Numbered from the stretch's first letter, positions 43,064 to 52,021 are shown. The stretch: DNA of 52,685 nucleotides from Vibrio owensii CAIM 1854 = LMG 25443 (GCF_000817815.1 NZ_JPRD01000035.1:1-52685); one strand, 5' to 3'. Numbers and translations: made by a program. Notes: generated by a model from the letters alone, not told the origin.

Positions 43064-43096
43064 TTGCATTTTGCAACTGCGATTTGCAAAATGTGT
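43064..43096 (+). promoter_or_regulatory. LuxO binding boxes upstream of qrr
   Basis: TTGCATTTTGCAA (43064-43076) fits the LuxO consensus TTGCAWWWTGCAA exactly. TTGCAAAATGTGT (43084-43096) fits the left half. They lie about 60-90 bases upstream of the -24/-12 promoter, where phosphorylated LuxO acts at low cell density. Confidence 0.85.
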
Positions 43097-43152
43097 GCTC
43101 AATAAAGCACCAATATGCATCAAGATCGAAGAAAAAACGGAGTTTTAAAAGT

Positions 43153-43168
43153 TGGCACGCATCGTGCT
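43153..43168 (+). promoter_or_regulatory. Sigma-54 promoter of qrr
   Basis: TGGCACGCATCGTGCT carries the invariant GG at -24 and GC at -12, spaced as sigma-54 requires. It ends 11 bases before the predicted start of the RNA. Confidence 0.88.
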
Positions 43169-43178
43169 TTATACAGAG

Positions 43179-43285
43179 TGACCCTTATTAAGCCGAGGGT
43201 CACCTAGCCAACTGACGTTGTTAGTGAATACACATTGTTCACAGATATATACCGCCAATCACCTTTATTGTGATTGGCGTTTTTT
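43179..43285 (+). ncRNA. qrr: Qrr quorum-regulatory small RNA
   Basis: The RNA starts TGACCCTTATTAAGCCGAGG, a first hairpin. It continues with the invariant Qrr core CACCTAGCCAACTGACGTTG and TTAGTGAATACACATTGTTC, which pairs with luxR/hapR-type and aphA mRNAs with the help of Hfq. A terminator stem CGCCAATCAC/GTGATTGGCG (43253-43279) and six T end it. The sigma-54 promoter and LuxO boxes upstream agree. Vibrios of this clade carry five qrr genes; which one this is cannot be told here. The T-run ends 4 bases before the stop codon of the convergent regulator gene. Confidence 0.96.
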
Positions 43286-43289
43286 CTTT

Positions 43290-44846
43290 CTAGAGGTCAA
43301 GAATTTGCACCTCATCGCCCGTTTCCCCTGAATCGCCACATTTGTTGTAACAGCTTGGCTGTCTTGGACATACCGCACCTCTCGAACAAATCAAACGAGC
43401 TTGAGTTTGAATCCCACGTTCAATCCAGTTGATGTTGAGTATCTTAGCTATCGTGGTGAGATCTTTCTTAATGTGCTGAGGAATCACAGTACTACCGCCT
43501 GACGATACACATAAAGACTTCAACTCTTCTGCAATCGCAATAGCATCGCCACCTTGGGCTGAAATCGCAGGGTTGAGGTCTATACCTGCACACAGAACAC
43601 GATTGTTACCGGCTGGGTCGAAGACGTTGACCGATTCACAGCAGTAGATGCGCGGCTCATTACCGACATTAAGAATCGAAATTTGCGCAGAACTGGTATC
43701 CAGTGGTTGGGACAAGCGACGGAATACCGCCCAATGCTGACAAGGGTCGTTTACTTTGCGCATGTTACCCCAAGGAAGCGGGATACCATTACCGCGATAC
43801 ACGGCTTTGAGTTTGCCTGGCCCATAAGCATCGAAGTAATGCCAGTGTGGGTAGGGTGACACCACCGTCATGCGACGCATTGCGACCGAAGGGGAAACGC
43901 CGGCTTTTTTATGAACATCGATTTCATAGCCAGAGCGGTCAAGCAACTGGCGAAATGGCACTTTAGGACACAACAAGGCACCAGCAAAGAAACTCGACTC
44001 AAAATCGCGCCATGCTTGCAGAATGTCTTGTGAGTTGAGCTCAGAGTTCGAAACCTGCGAACCACTTTGCTCCCAGTTGTTCTGATGCCCAATAGACAGC
44101 ACGTTACTCATACCATCACTGCTGTGCAGCACTCGATGGCCGATGTAGACCGCTAAGTCGTACTTCAAACGTGTTGGGTAATCACGCATGCGTTTGTTGA
44201 GGTAAATCGTCCCCGGCGCTTCCATAAACGACGTGATCAACTGCTTTGCACTCACGCCAAGCTCATCAATCACATCTTGTGGTGCTCGGTCTACCCAGCG
44301 AATATCCAACCCCATGCTTTTCGCAATGTCGATCAGATCTTCCACTGACAGATTAAGTCGCTTTAAGCCCACTTCTTCCGCTGCCCGTTCTAAGTCTGGG
44401 AAGTGGTTTTGGTGGTTTTCTTGGTGTGCTCGAATCAATAGATGAGCAAATTGACGCCCAGTGATACCAGTTTGGGAGAGCATCTCTGGTATCGCGATTT
44501 GCAGGATATCGTTAGAGAACAGGAAGCTAGGTTCGAGCGCCATCCCGTTAATGCCGCCACGATTACCTTTGTTGGGCGTGATGGCTTCGAGCTCTGGCTC
44601 ATCGTCCAAAAACCAAGCGGGTTCTTTTTGGAAAACTTCGGCGATCACTTCCAACATATCAATGCTCGGTACGCGTTTTCCACGTTCGATCATCGACAGA
44701 TAAGAAACCGACGGCGCGTATTCAGGATTGATCCTAACGCAACGCGCAGACAAATCTTCCATCGTTAAATGGTTATTCTTCCTTAGGTTACGAATTTTCG
44801 TCCCTAAGAAGTGTGATTGGCGGATAAGACTTTTTGACACAGACAT
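43290..44846 (-). CDS. XRE-family transcriptional regulator (DUF3612 type)
   Basis: A 518-aa regulator. The N-terminal helix-turn-helix (residues about 11-75: LGTKIRNLRKNNHLTMEDLS, then VSYLSMIERGKRVPS) is of Cro/C1 type. The large C-terminal part follows the ScfR/short-chain-fatty-acid regulator plan, with a degenerate peptidase-like segment (YDLAVYIGHRVLHSS, missing the usual HExxH) and a cysteine-rich tail. Relatives control glyoxylate or propionate genes. It diverges from a malate-synthase-like gene, and three regularly spaced repeats abut its start codon, so it probably regulates both. No ribosome site is visible before the ATG. Confidence 0.85.
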   Translation of the reverse strand: MSVSKSLIRQSHFLGTKIRNLRKNNHLTMEDLSARCVRINPEYAPSVSYLSMIERGKRVPSIDMLEVIAEVFQKEPAWFLDDEPELEAITPNKGNRGGINGMALEPSFLFSNDILQIAIPEMLSQTGITGRQFAHLLIRAHQENHQNHFPDLERAAEEVGLKRLNLSVEDLIDIAKSMGLDIRWVDRAPQDVIDELGVSAKQLITSFMEAPGTIYLNKRMRDYPTRLKYDLAVYIGHRVLHSSDGMSNVLSIGHQNNWEQSGSQVSNSELNSQDILQAWRDFESSFFAGALLCPKVPFRQLLDRSGYEIDVHKKAGVSPSVAMRRMTVVSPYPHWHYFDAYGPGKLKAVYRGNGIPLPWGNMRKVNDPCQHWAVFRRLSQPLDTSSAQISILNVGNEPRIYCCESVNVFDPAGNNRVLCAGIDLNPAISAQGGDAIAIAEELKSLCVSSGGSTVIPQHIKKDLTTIAKILNINWIERGIQTQARLICSRGAVCPRQPSCYNKCGDSGETGDEVQILDL

Positions 44847-44847
44847 T

Positions 44848-44885
44848 TTGTAAAATTCACATTGTAAAATTTTTGTTGTGAAATT
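44848..44885. promoter_or_regulatory. Three direct repeats with 14-bp period (candidate operator)
   Basis: TTGTAAAATT (44848), TTGTAAAATT (44862) and TTGTGAAATT (44876) begin exactly 14 bases apart. They lie directly against the start of the XRE/DUF3612 gene, in the divergent promoter region shared with the malate-synthase-like gene. Confidence 0.7.
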
Positions 44886-45020
44886 GTAGTCAAAATTTCG
44901 CTAGTCTACATAATGAGCAGGCAAGGAAATTAACCATCCACTTCACAGATTTGCCTGAAACTTAAACGGAAGTTTTAAGTTTTTACTCTAGGAAGAGTGT
45001 TTAAGTGCGAGGAAACGACG

Positions 45021-45599
45021 ATGAATATGCTGAATTTCGATAAAAAAGACATCCAACAACAAGAACGCCCATTTATCGCTGAAGCCGTATTTGCCGTCGA
45101 GGCGGTAAGTGCTGAGCAGCAGAGCGAGAAACAAGTTAAGGCGAAGCAACTACTAGACCGTATGTTCCCATTGGAGAACGGTTCTCACCAAGACGTATCA
45201 AGCTACGTGATCGACTACCGCCATGTAATGGCTTACTTCAAAGACGGCACTCACAGCGGTCTTAAAAGCCCAAAGCATTTTGTAGCGTACACGGGTGAGA
45301 AAGAAGACCCTAAATCGATTCTGTTTAAAGACGAATCAGGTAGCCACGCAGAAGTGATGTTTGGTTGTCACAAAGGCACAGGTTGTGTGGAGTTGATGGA
45401 CATCGACGATATCCAATTGGAAACACGCACCACCTTTAGCCCTGAACTAACCGGCAATGCACCAACTGCGATGCGCCACTGGATCAGCCTAATCAAAGGC
45501 GATAAGAAAGGTAAACCAATGGCATGCAGTGAAGACAAAGAATACACCGCGAAGAACGGCGATGATTACTTCTTAAGCTACTGCTACAGCATTGATTAA
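45021..45599 (+). CDS. Free-standing malate-synthase-G-like domain protein
   Basis: A 192-aa protein that aligns by eye with only the beta-rich domain of malate synthase G (roughly residues 135-260 of E. coli GlcB). It shares PLENGSHQDVSSYVI (GlcB: PLENGSYQDVVAF), LKSPKHFVAYTGEKEDPKSI (GlcB: [20 protein letters not shown]), a LIKGDKKGKP segment (GlcB: LMQGTL) and EYTAKNGDD near the end. The TIM barrel with the catalytic residues is absent, so it cannot be a malate synthase. It may sense a metabolite or bind a partner. AGGA stands 9 bases before ATG 45021. It diverges from a DUF3612 regulator and has its own terminator. Confidence 0.65.
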   Translation: MNMLNFDKKDIQQQERPFIAEAVFAVEAVSAEQQSEKQVKAKQLLDRMFPLENGSHQDVSSYVIDYRHVMAYFKDGTHSGLKSPKHFVAYTGEKEDPKSILFKDESGSHAEVMFGCHKGTGCVELMDIDDIQLETRTTFSPELTGNAPTAMRHWISLIKGDKKGKPMACSEDKEYTAKNGDDYFLSYCYSID

Positions 45600-45637
45600 T
45601 GATTTAAGAAACAAATAACAAGCCAGCCCAGGAAAGA

Positions 45638-45667
45638 CAAAACCCCAAGCAAGCGCTTGGGGTTTTG
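45638..45667. terminator. Strong terminator between convergent genes
   Basis: CAAAACCCCAAGC/GCTTGGGGTTTTG is a perfect 13-bp stem with a 4-base loop. It can act in both directions for the malate-synthase-like gene and the diguanylate cyclase gene. Confidence 0.88.
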
Positions 45668-45717
45668 TTTATATTTTTAGCCTGTGTGAATTGGTTTCGC
45701 TAGTTGCTTTACTGGCG

Positions 45718-46731
45718 TTACAGCGGCATCACGCGGTTGCGACCCAGCTGTTTTGCTTCGTAGAGCTGTTTATCCGCTTTGTTCACGAAGCTCTCTGGCG
45801 TATCACCCACTTCAAACTCCGCAACACCAAACGATGCGGTAATGCTTTGCACTTGAGTGCCAGAGCGTTTGTCACGGACACGAAGCTTCTCAATCATTCG
45901 ACGCAAAGTGTCTGCGTATTGGCGCGCAATACGTAGCGACTTATTCGGGATAATAACGGCGAACTCTTCACCACCAAAACGATAAGCGCTGATACCATCA
46001 CGGCAGCTTTGTTGCAGACGGCGTGCAATGGCTTTAATCACCGTATCGCCAAACAAATGGCCGTAGTTGTCGTTAAATGCTTTGAAGTGATCAATATCTA
46101 ACATCACCAAGGTCATTGCTTGGTTACTGTCGATCAGCATTTGCAGGTCGTTATCGAAAGCACGGCGGTTGTACAGGTTTGACAGGCCATCAAACAGCGC
46201 GTCTTTTTGTACTTCAGCAAGCTGGTTTTTAAGACGGGAAATCTCTTCACTGGCCGTGGTGAGTTGGCTATTTAGGAATTTGGTGGAATGGCGGATCTCG
46301 CGGGATTCAACGACAAGCTGACGAACAACATTCATCACTTCTTCGATGCTTAGGCTGTTATCTTCAACTTTTTCTAGTTTGTTGAAGCTCTTGTCCACCA
46401 TGTCTGAGAAGGATGAAGTATCCGTAATGGTGTCACTCATTGAACTAGAGACTTCACCCAATAGCACTTCGACGTTCGTTTTGAGCTCTTCTAAGCTGGT
46501 TTCAGCTTTGCTCGCCACATAGTTGTTGTAGAGCTGCTTATGCATAGCAGGTGGACAGACGTCATAATTCTCCAGAACCATATCTAACTCTTGGTTTAGT
46601 TCTGGGATCGTCTTGTCTACGTAGGTGTACCACAGCGCGTAGTTGGCAGGTGTCGCCGCTACGTGGTTCTTTATCATTAGTGGCACCGCTTTTTTTAGAT
46701 TCGCGGTTGATTTCTTAAATTCGTCGGTCAT
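45718..46731 (-). CDS. Soluble diguanylate cyclase (GGEEF)
   Basis: A 337-aa cytoplasmic protein. The N-terminal 170 residues are helical (NLKKAVPLMIKNHVAATPAN, then YALWYTYVDKTIPELNQEL), with a coiled coil before the catalytic domain (LNSQLTTASEEISRLKNQL). The GGDEF domain is complete, with LDIDHFKAFNDNYGHLFGD and the active loop YRFGGEEFAVIIP (about residue 255). The R-x-x-D inhibitory site is not present at its usual place, so feedback by cyclic di-GMP is probably lacking. It diverges from the cry operon. Confidence 0.92.
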   Translation of the reverse strand: MTDEFKKSTANLKKAVPLMIKNHVAATPANYALWYTYVDKTIPELNQELDMVLENYDVCPPAMHKQLYNNYVASKAETSLEELKTNVEVLLGEVSSSMSDTITDTSSFSDMVDKSFNKLEKVEDNSLSIEEVMNVVRQLVVESREIRHSTKFLNSQLTTASEEISRLKNQLAEVQKDALFDGLSNLYNRRAFDNDLQMLIDSNQAMTLVMLDIDHFKAFNDNYGHLFGDTVIKAIARRLQQSCRDGISAYRFGGEEFAVIIPNKSLRIARQYADTLRRMIEKLRVRDKRSGTQVQSITASFGVAEFEVGDTPESFVNKADKQLYEAKQLGRNRVMPL

Positions 46732-47029
46732 TTCTGCGGTGTTACAAGCAAAATGGAATTAGGCTAAGGGTAACGGATATAAAACAATATCGCTTTAATT
46801 TTTGTCATTTTTGCTTGGTTTTCTTAAAAAAAATGAGCAAATAATCAAACAGTTTCATGAATGTAAGGTTTGATTATTAAATTTGATAAAATTATCCGTA
46901 ACATTCTGTTTACTAAAGAGGTTTGTTTGATGGAGTTTTGAGCAATGTCGATGGCGCGCTGATCGTGACCAACGAAGATGCGTAAAAACTGGCATGTGCG
47001 CAATAGAAAAGAGTCAAAAGGAGCTTCTT

Positions 47030-48406
47030 TTGAACAAAACAATCGGACTGTACTGGTTTACCAACGATTTAAGATTGCACGACAATCCGCTCCTACTAAG
47101 AGCTTCTGCAGAAGTTGATTTGCTTATCTGCATATACAGCTATCCAAAGGTGTCCTCCTATCTAAAGCAATACGCACAAGAGCCGGAGTTCGGGTTTGCC
47201 AAACAGCAGTTTTTGGATGAATCGCTACATTGCCTAAATTTGTCTTTGAACGCACTTAATCAGCGTTTGCAGGTTGTTGACTTACATCCATACCAAGCGA
47301 TCAAGCACGCTGCTGACAAACTTGGCGTGACGCACCTCTATGTGGATACGGTTGCTGGATCAGATGAGCAAGATGTGGTCGATAAGATTCAGGCAGAAGC
47401 GCCCCATTTAGTGGTTATTCAGAGTGAAGTACGTAGCTTGTTTTCTGTTGAAGATTTACCGTTTGAGCTTGAAGCGCTTCCTGATACCTTCACCAAGTTC
47501 CGAAAAAAGGTTGAGAAACTTGTTCTAACCGAACCTGTAGAAGCTGTAACAACGTTGCCTCCACTGCCAGATGGACTCGCACTGCCGACGTTGAGTTTGA
47601 CCCGTGATGTCCAGCCAAGCCTGTTTACTGGTGGTGAGCGAGCAGGGCTTGAACATTGTCGTCAGTATTTTGCTTCAAAACTAGCAAGTGAATACAAACA
47701 AACGCGCAACGGTTTAGATGGCATGGATTACTCCACCAAATTCTCTCCTTGGTTAGCTCATGGGTGTCTTTCTCCGAAAACCATTTATGCCTTGCTTAAA
47801 CGTTATGAAGCCGCGAACGGTGCAAATGATTCAACCTATTGGATTTACTTCGAACTGCTTTGGCGTGAATACTTTTATTGGTATGCCCGTCGATACAAGC
47901 GGCAGCTGTTCCGATTCGGTGGCATCCAAAATCAAGCACCACTCACCAGCTTTTATGCGCACCGTTTTCAACAATGGAAGAAAGGTGAAACGCCATTTCC
48001 CATCGTGAACGCGTGTATGCACCAGCTTAATGAAACCGGTTATATGTCGAATCGTGGCAGACAGTTAGTCGCCAGTTGTTTAGTGCATGAGCTTGGCCTC
48101 GATTGGCGTTATGGCGCGGCGTACTTTGAGTCACAACTGGTTGATTACGATGTGGCATCGAACTGGGGAAACTGGCAATACTTAGCAGGCGTTGGTGCTG
48201 ATCCGCGTGGTTCACGACAATTCAACCTCGAAAAGCAAACCGAAATGTACGATCCGCACATGGAGTTTATCGATAGTTGGCAAGGTCGTTGTGTTGGTGC
48301 GCATTTGGATAGTGTAGACATGGTCGATTGGCCGATTGTGATGGGCAGCAGTGACAAAGCTTCGTCACCGGAGAAACCGTCATGCAATTTGAAACCGTAC
48401 GATTGA
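47030..48406 (+). CDS. cry: Cryptochrome DASH
   Basis: A 458-aa flavoprotein of the Cry-DASH branch of the photolyase family, which repairs cyclobutane dimers in single-stranded DNA with blue light and may also signal. The N-terminal alpha/beta domain (GLYWFTNDLRLHDNPLLLRA) binds the antenna. The FAD domain shows GMDYSTKFSPWLAHGCLSPK, YFELLWREYFYWYARR, MSNRGRQLVASCLVHELGLD and VGADPRGSRQFNLEKQTEMY, the last typical of DASH. TTG 47030 is the better start: AAGGAG stands 6 bases before it, while the ATG at 46994 has no ribosome site. The 3' end overlaps the photolyase gene by 25 bases. Confidence 0.9.
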   Translation: MNKTIGLYWFTNDLRLHDNPLLLRASAEVDLLICIYSYPKVSSYLKQYAQEPEFGFAKQQFLDESLHCLNLSLNALNQRLQVVDLHPYQAIKHAADKLGVTHLYVDTVAGSDEQDVVDKIQAEAPHLVVIQSEVRSLFSVEDLPFELEALPDTFTKFRKKVEKLVLTEPVEAVTTLPPLPDGLALPTLSLTRDVQPSLFTGGERAGLEHCRQYFASKLASEYKQTRNGLDGMDYSTKFSPWLAHGCLSPKTIYALLKRYEAANGANDSTYWIYFELLWREYFYWYARRYKRQLFRFGGIQNQAPLTSFYAHRFQQWKKGETPFPIVNACMHQLNETGYMSNRGRQLVASCLVHELGLDWRYGAAYFESQLVDYDVASNWGNWQYLAGVGADPRGSRQFNLEKQTEMYDPHMEFIDSWQGRCVGAHLDSVDMVDWPIVMGSSDKASSPEKPSCNLKPYD

Positions 48407-49926
48407 TCTTGGGCGATCAACTTAACAGTGAGCACTCTTGGTTTCAGCAACCGGATGAGCAAGTGCTTTACCTGATTGCGGAGCTCAAGCAAGAGAATAC
48501 TTACGTCACGCACCATATTCAGAAAGTGTGTGCGTTCTTTTCTGCAATGGAACAGTTTGCGAAAGAGCGTCAGAGTGAGGGGCACCAAGTTTTGCATCTC
48601 ACACTGGATGACACACAATCTTTCGACGATCTTGAGCAAGTCTTGCAACACTACGTGAGCGAAGTTGGTGCAAGTAAGTTTGAATATCAACGCCCCGATG
48701 AATACCGTTTACTAGAGCAGTTAGCCAAACTAAAGCTTGACGGGGTCGTGACGCGTTGTGTCGATTCGGAACACTTTTTGTTGCCGTTTGAAGAAATAGA
48801 ATCGCAGTTTCCTCAAGGCAAACACATCATGATGGAGCACTTTTATCGCCGGATGCGAAAGCGCTTCGACATCTTGATGCAAGACGGAAAACCCGTCGGC
48901 GGAAAATGGAATTACGATGCCAACAACCGTAACAAGCTCAAAGCCAAAGACATTGAACAACTGCCACAACCTTTGATGTTCAGTACCGACGTGCGCAATA
49001 TTACTGAGCGGTTGGCAAAACATGACATCAAAACCATCGGAAATCTTGAAGGGGACTTGTTGTGGCCGATTAATCGCGCGCAAAGCCTCTCTTTACTCGC
49101 GCATTTCTGCCAAGTCTGTTTGCCGTTATTCGGACGTTTTCAAGACGCCATGACAGGTCAGCACGATGCTAAGTGGAGTTTGTATCACAGCCGAATTTCA
49201 TTCTCGCTCAACAGCAAATTGCTGCGCCCGAGAGAAGTCATTGATGCATCACTCAAGGCATTTCACTCCAACGCAGATATCGACATTTCTCAAGTCGAAG
49301 GGTTTATTCGCCAAATCTTAGGATGGCGAGAGTATATCCGATGCGTCTACTGGGCGAATATGCCTCATTACCCGAAAAAGAACGAGTTGAGCGCAGAAAG
49401 AAAGTTGCCAGACTTCTTCTGGAATGGCGAAACCAAAATGGCCTGTATGCGCAATGCGATTAGTCAGTCTCTCGATTATGCCTACGCACACCACATCCAA
49501 CGTTTAATGGTGACTGGTAATTTTTGTTTGCTAACCGAAATCGACCCAGATCAAGTGGATGAGTGGTATCTCGGTATCTATGTGGATGCAATTGAGTGGG
49601 TAGAAATGCCAAACACTCGTGGCATGGCGTTGTTTGCGGATGACGGCATTGTTGGCACCAAACCTTACGCAGCGAGTGGCTCTTACATCAACAAGATGAG
49701 CGACTACTGCAAGGGCTGCCATTACGACAATAAATCGCGCAGTGGAGAAGGTTCGTGTCCGTTTAACAGCTTGTATTGGCGCTTTATGAACAAGCACGAC
49801 AAGCGTCTCGCAACCAATCCACGAATCGGGATGATTTTCCGCTCTTGGGACAACATGGAAGAACAGCAACGCCAAGCGATACTCGATACCGCAGAGCATT
49901 ACATAGAAAACGTGGAGAACTTGTGA
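48382..49926 (+). CDS. phrB: FeS-containing bacterial (6-4) photolyase/cryptochrome (FeS-BCP)
   Basis: A 514-aa member of the photolyase-related family, which uses FAD, 6,7-dimethyl-8-ribityllumazine and a 4Fe-4S cluster to repair (6-4) lesions. It has the family start VRLILGDQLNSEHSWF, KWNYDANNRNKLK, VEGFIRQILGWREYIRCVYW and MVTGNFCLLTEIDPDQVDEW. The cluster cysteines are placed as in the family: about Cys355 (MACMRN), Cys443 and Cys446 (YCKGC), and Cys459 (GSCPFN), with the characteristic C-x2-C-x12-C spacing. GGAG stands 8 bases before the ATG. It overlaps the Cry-DASH gene and its stop shares one base with the SDR start. Confidence 0.93.
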   Translation: MQFETVRLILGDQLNSEHSWFQQPDEQVLYLIAELKQENTYVTHHIQKVCAFFSAMEQFAKERQSEGHQVLHLTLDDTQSFDDLEQVLQHYVSEVGASKFEYQRPDEYRLLEQLAKLKLDGVVTRCVDSEHFLLPFEEIESQFPQGKHIMMEHFYRRMRKRFDILMQDGKPVGGKWNYDANNRNKLKAKDIEQLPQPLMFSTDVRNITERLAKHDIKTIGNLEGDLLWPINRAQSLSLLAHFCQVCLPLFGRFQDAMTGQHDAKWSLYHSRISFSLNSKLLRPREVIDASLKAFHSNADIDISQVEGFIRQILGWREYIRCVYWANMPHYPKKNELSAERKLPDFFWNGETKMACMRNAISQSLDYAYAHHIQRLMVTGNFCLLTEIDPDQVDEWYLGIYVDAIEWVEMPNTRGMALFADDGIVGTKPYAASGSYINKMSDYCKGCHYDNKSRSGEGSCPFNSLYWRFMNKHDKRLATNPRIGMIFRSWDNMEEQQRQAILDTAEHYIENVENL

Positions 49927-50633
49927 TGGAAATACTCATCATCGGTGGCAATGGTGGAATTGGTTTGGCGATGGTGCAAGAAGCCGCCGCTCTTTTCCCC
50001 CAAGCCCGAGTGCATGCTACCTATCGTAACCAGAGACCTGATTGGCAACACCCAAATGTCGTTTGGCATCAAGTGGATGTATCGCAAGAAGGGGAGGTAA
50101 AAGCGTTCAGTGAGCATATTGAACACGTCGATTGGTTGGTGAACTGCGTTGGTATGTTGCACACCCAAGAAAAAGGCCCTGAGAAGAATCTTAATTCGCT
50201 CGACGCAGACTTTTTTCAGCAAACCATCATGGTTAATACTTTGCCAAGTTTACTGTTGGCGAAATACTTCACGCCCAAGCTAAAACGCAGTACTGCACCC
50301 AAGTTTGCGACCATTTCAGCCAAAGTTGGCAGCATTAGCGATAATCAGTTAGGTGGTTGGTACAGCTATCGTGCATCGAAAGCCGCATTAAACATGTTTC
50401 TCAAAACCATGTCGATCGAATGGCAAAGAATGGTCAAACATGGCACGGTGCTTTCACTTCACCCAGGCACCACGGACACCGCTTTGTCGGCACCTTTTCA
50501 AACCAATGTGCCAGAGGGAAAGCTGTTTACACCGGAGCGAGTCGCCAAGGATTTATTAGGCTTGATAGAAAAAGCAACCCCGCAAGAGAGCGGGGCGTTT
50601 TGGGCTTATGATGGGACGTTATTGCCTTGGTAA
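49926..50633 (+). CDS. Short-chain dehydrogenase (CsgA-like)
   Basis: A 235-aa SDR with the nucleotide-binding loop at residues 7-13 (GGNGGIG), an N-C-V-G segment (LVNCVGML), the active-site pair in YSYRASKAALNMFL and a SLHPGTTDT turn. It resembles the CsgA/C-factor group. The substrate is unknown. The start ATG shares one base with the photolyase stop (TGATGG), so the two are translated together, and a role linked to the photolyases (for example cofactor or redox chemistry) is plausible but unproven. Confidence 0.85.
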   Translation: MEILIIGGNGGIGLAMVQEAAALFPQARVHATYRNQRPDWQHPNVVWHQVDVSQEGEVKAFSEHIEHVDWLVNCVGMLHTQEKGPEKNLNSLDADFFQQTIMVNTLPSLLLAKYFTPKLKRSTAPKFATISAKVGSISDNQLGGWYSYRASKAALNMFLKTMSIEWQRMVKHGTVLSLHPGTTDTALSAPFQTNVPEGKLFTPERVAKDLLGLIEKATPQESGAFWAYDGTLLPW

Positions 50634-50694
50634 GAGAACGCGTACAAACGTTAATACAAAGGAAATAGCGTTCTCCAGAGAGGTTCGGAGTGAC

Positions 50695-50841
50695 CTACGT
50701 TTTCGTTGATTTATTTCTTCGGCAACGCTCAGAACAATAAACGATTTCCTCCCAATTTCGCGCCCACTTCTTTCTCCAAGAAAATGGACGCTGACAGACC
50801 GGACAGACTTTCATGGGAAGGTTGGATTTAAAACCTTTCAT
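50695..50841 (-). CDS. DUF2256 small zinc-type protein (48 aa)
   Basis: The minus strand encodes MKGFKSNLPMKVCPVCQRPF, then SWRKKWARNWEEIVYCSERC and a basic tail. This is the DUF2256 family, with two C-x2-C/C-x3-C pairs (Cys13, Cys16, Cys36, Cys40) and the invariant PFxWRKKW. Members are often found next to, or fused with, cryptochrome/photolyase genes, as here. AGGAG lies 14 bases before the ATG, rather far, and an in-frame stop sits just upstream, so this is the only likely start. Confidence 0.85.
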   Translation of the reverse strand: MKGFKSNLPMKVCPVCQRPFSWRKKWARNWEEIVYCSERCRRNKSTKT

Positions 50842-50878
50842 CGCGCTGAATGTTCACTCCTAATTTGGTTAAAACTAG

Positions 50879-52021
50879 CTACTTATCAAATAGGTACAGG
50901 TAATCGCCGTAGCCTAAACTCGCCATCTTGTTCACTGGTACAAACTCCATTGCAGCTGAGTTCATGCAGTAACGTAATCCCGTTGGCTTAGGACCATCTT
51001 TAAATACATGGCCAATATGCGAATCACCAAACTTACTGCGGATTTCTGTGCGCGGATAAACCAGTTTGAAGTCGGTTTTCTCTACGATGTAGCCTGGGTT
51101 AATTGGTCTCGTAAAGCTTGGCCAACCTGTGCCAGATTTGTACTTATCCGTTGATGAGAACAAAGGCTCACCAGTGACGATATCAACGTAAATGCCTGCT
51201 TCTTTGTTATCCCAATACTTGTTGTTAAAAGGACGCTCCGTACCTTCTTCTTGTGTCACGTAGTATTGAAGCTCAGTCAATTTAGCTTTGATTTCTTTGT
51301 CTGAAGGTTTCTCGTATACCTTCACCTTTGTCACCAATTCTTTTTCGTTGATAAGTTCACGCAGTGTTTTTGGGTTGTCTTTACGATCTTCACCAAACAC
51401 TTCATCAAGATATTTATCGCGACCTGATGCGTAGCGGTAGTATTTGTACTTCAGGCTACTCTTCTTGTAGTAATCCTGATGGTACGACTCCGCAGGGTAG
51501 AACTTTTCAAACTCGATCAGTTCTGTTTTCAACGGTTTTGGATAGATCATCGCCTTGTCGATTTCCATCATAAATTGCTCAGCAATCTGTTTTTGCTCGG
51601 CGTTATGATAGAAGATCGCTGGGCGGTATTGGGGGCCACGGTCGACGAATGAGCCTTTGTCGTCAGTCGGGTCGATATGGCGGAAAAAGTAGTCCAACAC
51701 TTGTTCGTAGTTCACGACAGCAGGATCGTACTTCACCTCAATCACTTCAATATGGCCTGATTTACCAGAAGAGACTTGTCGATAAGTTGGATTCTCTAAA
51801 TCACCGCCTGAGTAACCAGAGACAACGTCTAACACGCCAGGCAATTGCTCTAAATCCGATTCGGTACACCAGAAGCAGCCACCTGCAAGTGTTGCGATGT
51901 CAGTTTTACCAGATGCGTTCATCTTATCCATGGTATCGGCGGTACCTGTTTTACTTAGCAAGATGAACAGTACAGGGAGTGTGAATGAGAATCCCACCAA
52001 TAGCTTAGATACTTTCTTCAT
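50879..52021 (-). CDS. msrAB: Methionine sulfoxide reductase MsrA-MsrB fusion, exported
   Basis: A 380-aa bifunctional enzyme that reduces both stereoisomers of methionine sulfoxide in proteins. An N-terminal hydrophobic segment (about 7-23, LLVGFSFTLPVLFILLS) exports or anchors it in the envelope. The MsrA part has GGCFWC with catalytic Cys49; the MsrB part has GTGWPSF, GDSHIGHVF and RYCMNSAAMEF with the catalytic Cys. The zinc cysteines of some MsrB proteins are missing. I chose ATG 52021, which has GAGGAAG 3 bases upstream, over the ATG at 52048. Confidence 0.92.
   Translation of the reverse strand: MKKVSKLLVGFSFTLPVLFILLSKTGTADTMDKMNASGKTDIATLAGGCFWCTESDLEQLPGVLDVVSGYSGGDLENPTYRQVSSGKSGHIEVIEVKYDPAVVNYEQVLDYFFRHIDPTDDKGSFVDRGPQYRPAIFYHNAEQKQIAEQFMMEIDKAMIYPKPLKTELIEFEKFYPAESYHQDYYKKSSLKYKYYRYASGRDKYLDEVFGEDRKDNPKTLRELINEKELVTKVKVYEKPSDKEIKAKLTELQYYVTQEEGTERPFNNKYWDNKEAGIYVDIVTGEPLFSSTDKYKSGTGWPSFTRPINPGYIVEKTDFKLVYPRTEIRSKFGDSHIGHVFKDGPKPTGLRYCMNSAAMEFVPVNKMASLGYGDYLYLFDK

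Noticed and set aside
49776..49925. Longer SDR start at 49776
   Set aside because: The extra 50 residues lie within the photolyase coding region and precede the true nucleotide-binding start MEILIIGGNGGIG.
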